Source: Acidobacteriota bacterium (GTDB lineage: Bacteria; Acidobacteriota; Terriglobia; Bryobacterales; JACQDG01). Taken from it: a stretch of DNA of 8,546 bases. The notes below the pieces were generated by a model. That model did no database searches, was not told where the DNA came from, and was given only the letters and a program-made list of their open reading frames with translations. The position numbers and the translations under genes were made by a program. Below are positions 6,712 through 8,546 of this stretch, in pieces. Every line of letters starts with the position of its first letter. Position 1 is the first letter of the stretch. The stretch spans positions 1-8,546 of the forward strand of contig JACQDG010000290.1 of NCBI GenBank assembly GCA_016201185.1, given 5' to 3'.

Positions 6712-6761
6712 TGGTCGGGCCGGTGAGATTTGAACTCACGACCTCTTGCACCCCAAGCAAG
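6712..6761 (-). other. 3' half of tRNA-Pro(GGG), probable integration (att) site remnant
   Basis: Read on the minus strand, this is an anticodon arm (CTTGC, loop TTGGGGT, GCAAG; anticodon GGG at 6754-6752 with G37), a five-base variable loop, a T-arm (GTGAG, loop TTCAAAT, CTCAC), the acceptor 3' strand CGGCCCG, discriminator A, and encoded CCA. The D-arm and 5' acceptor strand are missing: upstream of 6761 the sequence turns into unrelated AT-rich DNA (gatatttc...). I found no matching CGGGCCG 5' strand anywhere in 6762-7103. A tRNA cut exactly at the 5' side of the anticodon stem is the classic product of tyrosine-recombinase integration, where the far end of the element carries only the 3' part. 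By that logic the element lies to the right (toward the Z1 gene) and the left flank is the older chromosome. No integrase is visible in the window. Confidence 0.85.
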
Positions 6762-7103
6762 AAATATCAATCACTTACAGGGCACGCCCAATGATAACAC
6801 AAGACTTAGGTGCGGTCGATTTGGACCTGAATTGGACCTAAACTGCGCCTCCGGGTGACCCTGGACCTGGACCGGACCTGAAGACTGGGCCGGTGGATCG
6901 CGTCTTCAAGTGCGGAGGGATTGGTAGGTCACGTGCCTTCGCGCGCACGCGCGCGGTCATACGCCGACTGCCACAGAAACTCAGTTCGTGAAACAGGAGA
7001 CGAAAAAATTCCCGGCCTATATATGGACGACCCGCGGGCCACTGTGGGTCGGCGTTCGCTGTCGCCGGCCCACCCGAACGAATCGAAGTGTAATACCACC
7101 GAT
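6762..7103. other. non-coding stretch between tRNA remnant and Z1 gene, with a GGACC repeat cluster
   Basis: No credible gene is present. Five GGACC units occur at 6823, 6834, 6863, 6869 and 6874. The first two are TTGGACCT copies 11 bases apart, about one helical turn, and the last three are nearly contiguous. They begin about 60 bases from the tRNA remnant and could be arm-type binding sites for a recombinase or excision factor, which is inference. A 16-base run of alternating C and G (with one A) is at 6940-6955. The right end of the stretch holds the hairpin at 7044-7073. Confidence 0.4.
7044..7073 (-). terminator. strong hairpin downstream of the Z1 gene
   Basis: GTGGGTCGGCG (7044-7054) pairs with CGCCGGCCCAC (7063-7073): 11 base pairs including one wobble, with an 8-base loop. 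It starts about 30 bases after the Z1 stop codon in the direction of transcription. No T run follows immediately; a run of six T on the minus strand occurs about 35 bases further on. It probably contributes to termination or 3'-end stability of the operon ending here. Confidence 0.5.
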
Positions 7104-8546
7104 TTACCAGTCGAAGCTGAACGCTAGGACGTAGTTGCCGTCCGGGAAGCGCAACTGCGGCCACCAGACCTCCGCCTCGCCGTGCGCATTGGCATTCACC
7201 CGATACATGAACAGCGTCGGGGCATCGGTCGGCGCGAGCTGCTCCTCGCCGCCGTGAATAATCCCGTGGCGCTCTGTACGGACAGCTTGCAGGTCGCGGT
7301 TCCGCTTCACCACCAGGTATGCTTTGTCGTTCTTGTTCTTGGTCTTCAGCACGTCGAGAGCCATACGGATGGCCTTCGGATCCCAAAGCTTCGCCCCGTA
7401 CTTCGGGTCCACCTCGACTTTCTCGATCAGCTCCAGCAGCCGTTCCACCGTGATGGTCTGGTACGGCGGCGCGTCCATGACGTTCTGAAGCTGTTGGTCG
7501 AGCCAGTCGGTGTTCTTCTTCGACTCCTTCGTGCGGAGCGGATGGCTGGGATTGTAGCTGCCGCCCTCGACGTAGTAGCCGATGGTGTTCGGGTCCAGGA
7601 CGTTGCTTCGCGTTGCAGCCCAGGCGCCCGAGACATACAATCCTTCGAAGCAGCCGTCCGGGTATTTCTTCAGGAGATCACGGAGCGACTTCTCCATCTC
7701 GTGGATGGAGATGAAATGATCGGCGAGCCGCTGCGGGAGGAACAGCCGCGTGACGCCGAGGTCCTTCTGGCGGTACCCGTACATGCGCGCGTGCTGAAGC
7801 ACGGTGTCAGCCTTCGGCGTCTTCGGGTTCCTGCCATAGTAGCTGACGAGGAGGTTTTTGATCGTGACGCCGCGGCCGAGTTTGTTTCCGCCCACGAAGA
7901 TGTTGAAGACGGAGTCCAGCTTGATTTCGTCGTTGGTCGTGGCGTTGACGAGCTTGATGTTGGCGCCGGGAATGTAGAATTCGATTTTCGTCGCAATATC
8001 CGCAAACTTCGGCAGGGCTTTCTCCGTAGTCGCCAGATCGTCATAGGCGTCCTTCAGGGCCTTCTCGAGCGCCGCGTACTTCGCGGACGTCTTGTTCTTG
8101 AGCGCGGTGATCGTGTCTGCTTTGAAATCATCCAGCAGCTGCCGCGTGTACTCGTGGTCCTTCGTGCTCATGCTCACATGGCACAGGAAGGCGAAGTTTT
8201 CCGCTGGCCGCTCAATCACTTTCGCCGCCGCGCCCACGAGAAACGTGTATAGGGCCCTTTGCAGCCCGGCGGGAAGGGCACCGGTCGGCTTTGGCTGGTT
8301 GGATGCTTTCAGCAGCGCGACCTCGTTGATGTCAACGAGGCGAAGCAGGTTGCTGCTGCCCGGCCCGAAGAAGTCATCGCCGCCGACGTAGCCCGCTCCC
8401 GGCTCGGTGACCACGGTGAACGTCGGGCGGTACCGATGCCCCGGCCGCTGTAGGAAAAGCGCCTGGGGCGTCGCGGTTACCTGCAAGTACGTGTTCGCCG
8501 GAAGGTAGTTGCGGAAATCGGTGATGGCCTTGTTGATAGTGCTGAC
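7104..8546 (-). CDS. Z1-domain (SF2 helicase-like) protein, C-terminal part, running off the right edge
   Basis: The frame stays open to the window edge (VSTINKAITDFRNYL is the first visible sequence), giving 480 residues; the N-terminus is outside. A TTG at 8486 is internal, not a start. Visible helicase-like landmarks are LQVTATPQ (TATP at 8466-8477, motif III-like), FVGGNKLGRGVTIKNLLVSYYGR (motif V-like core at 7863-7892) and VLQHARMYGYR (motif VI-like, 7770-7796). The GGNKLGRGVTI plus QxxRMxGYR combination is characteristic of the Z1 family. Z1 proteins are known from predicted restriction-modification and defence operons with MORC/MutL-type ATPases, DNA methylases and nucleases. They are thought to act as DNA- or nucleotide-dependent motors, though the biochemistry is poorly defined. 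The gene ends with FDW and TAA, 340 bases from a tRNA attachment remnant, and nothing follows it in the operon. That makes it the last gene of the presumed island. The family call is strong; the defence role is inferred. Confidence 0.85.
   Translation of the reverse strand, partial: VSTINKAITDFRNYLPANTYLQVTATPQALFLQRPGHRYRPTFTVVTEPGAGYVGGDDFFGPGSSNLLRLVDINEVALLKASNQPKPTGALPAGLQRALYTFLVGAAAKVIERPAENFAFLCHVSMSTKDHEYTRQLLDDFKADTITALKNKTSAKYAALEKALKDAYDDLATTEKALPKFADIATKIEFYIPGANIKLVNATTNDEIKLDSVFNIFVGGNKLGRGVTIKNLLVSYYGRNPKTPKADTVLQHARMYGYRQKDLGVTRLFLPQRLADHFISIHEMEKSLRDLLKKYPDGCFEGLYVSGAWAATRSNVLDPNTIGYYVEGGSYNPSHPLRTKESKKNTDWLDQQLQNVMDAPPYQTITVERLLELIEKVEVDPKYGAKLWDPKAIRMALDVLKTKNKNDKAYLVVKRNRDLQAVRTERHGIIHGGEEQLAPTDAPTLFMYRVNANAHGEAEVWWPQLRFPDGNYVLAFSFDW

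Noticed and set aside
6712..6761. Functional tRNA-Pro gene
   Set aside because: The D-arm and 5' acceptor strand are absent on the upstream side, so it cannot form a complete tRNA.
6531..6794. 87-residue plus-strand open frame containing GPVRFELTTSCTPSK
   Set aside because: This peptide pattern is the antisense translation of a tRNA 3' half, a common source of spurious protein predictions.
6940..6955. Alternating C/G run as a left-handed DNA or regulatory site
   Set aside because: It is short and isolated, and such runs arise easily in GC-rich DNA; there is no supporting context.
7182..8252. 356-residue plus-strand open frame opposite the Z1 gene
   Set aside because: It is complementary to the codons of the well-supported Z1 protein, with repetitive Leu/Val/Arg composition and no recognisable domain.
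1..8546. CRISPR array, rRNA gene or complete insertion sequence
   Set aside because: I found no regularly spaced repeats, rRNA-like sequence, or transposase with paired terminal inverted repeats.

Overview
The window is GC-rich bacterial DNA. It holds exported carbohydrate-type metabolism genes on the left and the edge of what looks like a tRNA-integrated island on the right. Three things fit a soil Acidobacteriota (Solibacter/Bryobacter-like) genome: a Tat-exported xylose-isomerase-like protein, a GMC oxidoreductase with its small hitch-hiker subunit, and a secreted NHL beta-propeller protein. This assignment is inference from gene content; there is no rRNA or other taxonomic marker.

Layout. 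Bases 1-409 hold no convincing gene. Two minus-strand genes follow: a secreted NHL/peptidyl-hydroxyglycine-lyase-like beta-propeller (410-1426) and a Tat-signal sugar isomerase/epimerase-like TIM barrel (1611-2630). A near-identical 71-base direct repeat (2796-2866 and 4045-4115, 69 of 71 bases the same) brackets a 1.2-kb segment with a small orphan ORF (2898-3185) and an isochorismatase-family cysteine hydrolase (3373-4035). Next comes a translationally coupled pair on the plus strand: a Tat-signal gluconate-2-dehydrogenase-subunit-3-like protein (4159-4785) and a 562-residue FAD-dependent GMC oxidoreductase with a four-cysteine cluster (4782-6470). The pair looks like the gamma and alpha subunits of a periplasmic sugar or glycoside dehydrogenase. 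No cytochrome subunit is visible.

The right part is different. Bases 6712-6761 are the 3' half of a tRNA-Pro (anticodon GGG, with encoded CCA) on the minus strand, ending exactly where the 5' strand of the anticodon stem begins. The D-arm and 5' acceptor strand are absent. This is the usual form of an attachment-site remnant, with the element lying to the right. The first gene on that side, entering from the right edge and ending at 7104, is the C-terminal 480 residues of a Z1-domain (superfamily II helicase-like) protein. That family is known from predicted restriction/defence operons with MORC/MutL-type ATPases and DNA methylases. The window therefore probably cuts into the end of a defence island.

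How the genes may work together. The GMC pair and the isomerase-like protein resemble sets used to oxidise sugars or glycosides outside the cytoplasm and process the keto products. The substrate cannot be read from the sequence. The 71-base repeat, a degenerate 44-base repeat (1487-1529 and 6573-6616) and the partial tRNA suggest that this stretch was assembled by several insertion or recombination events.
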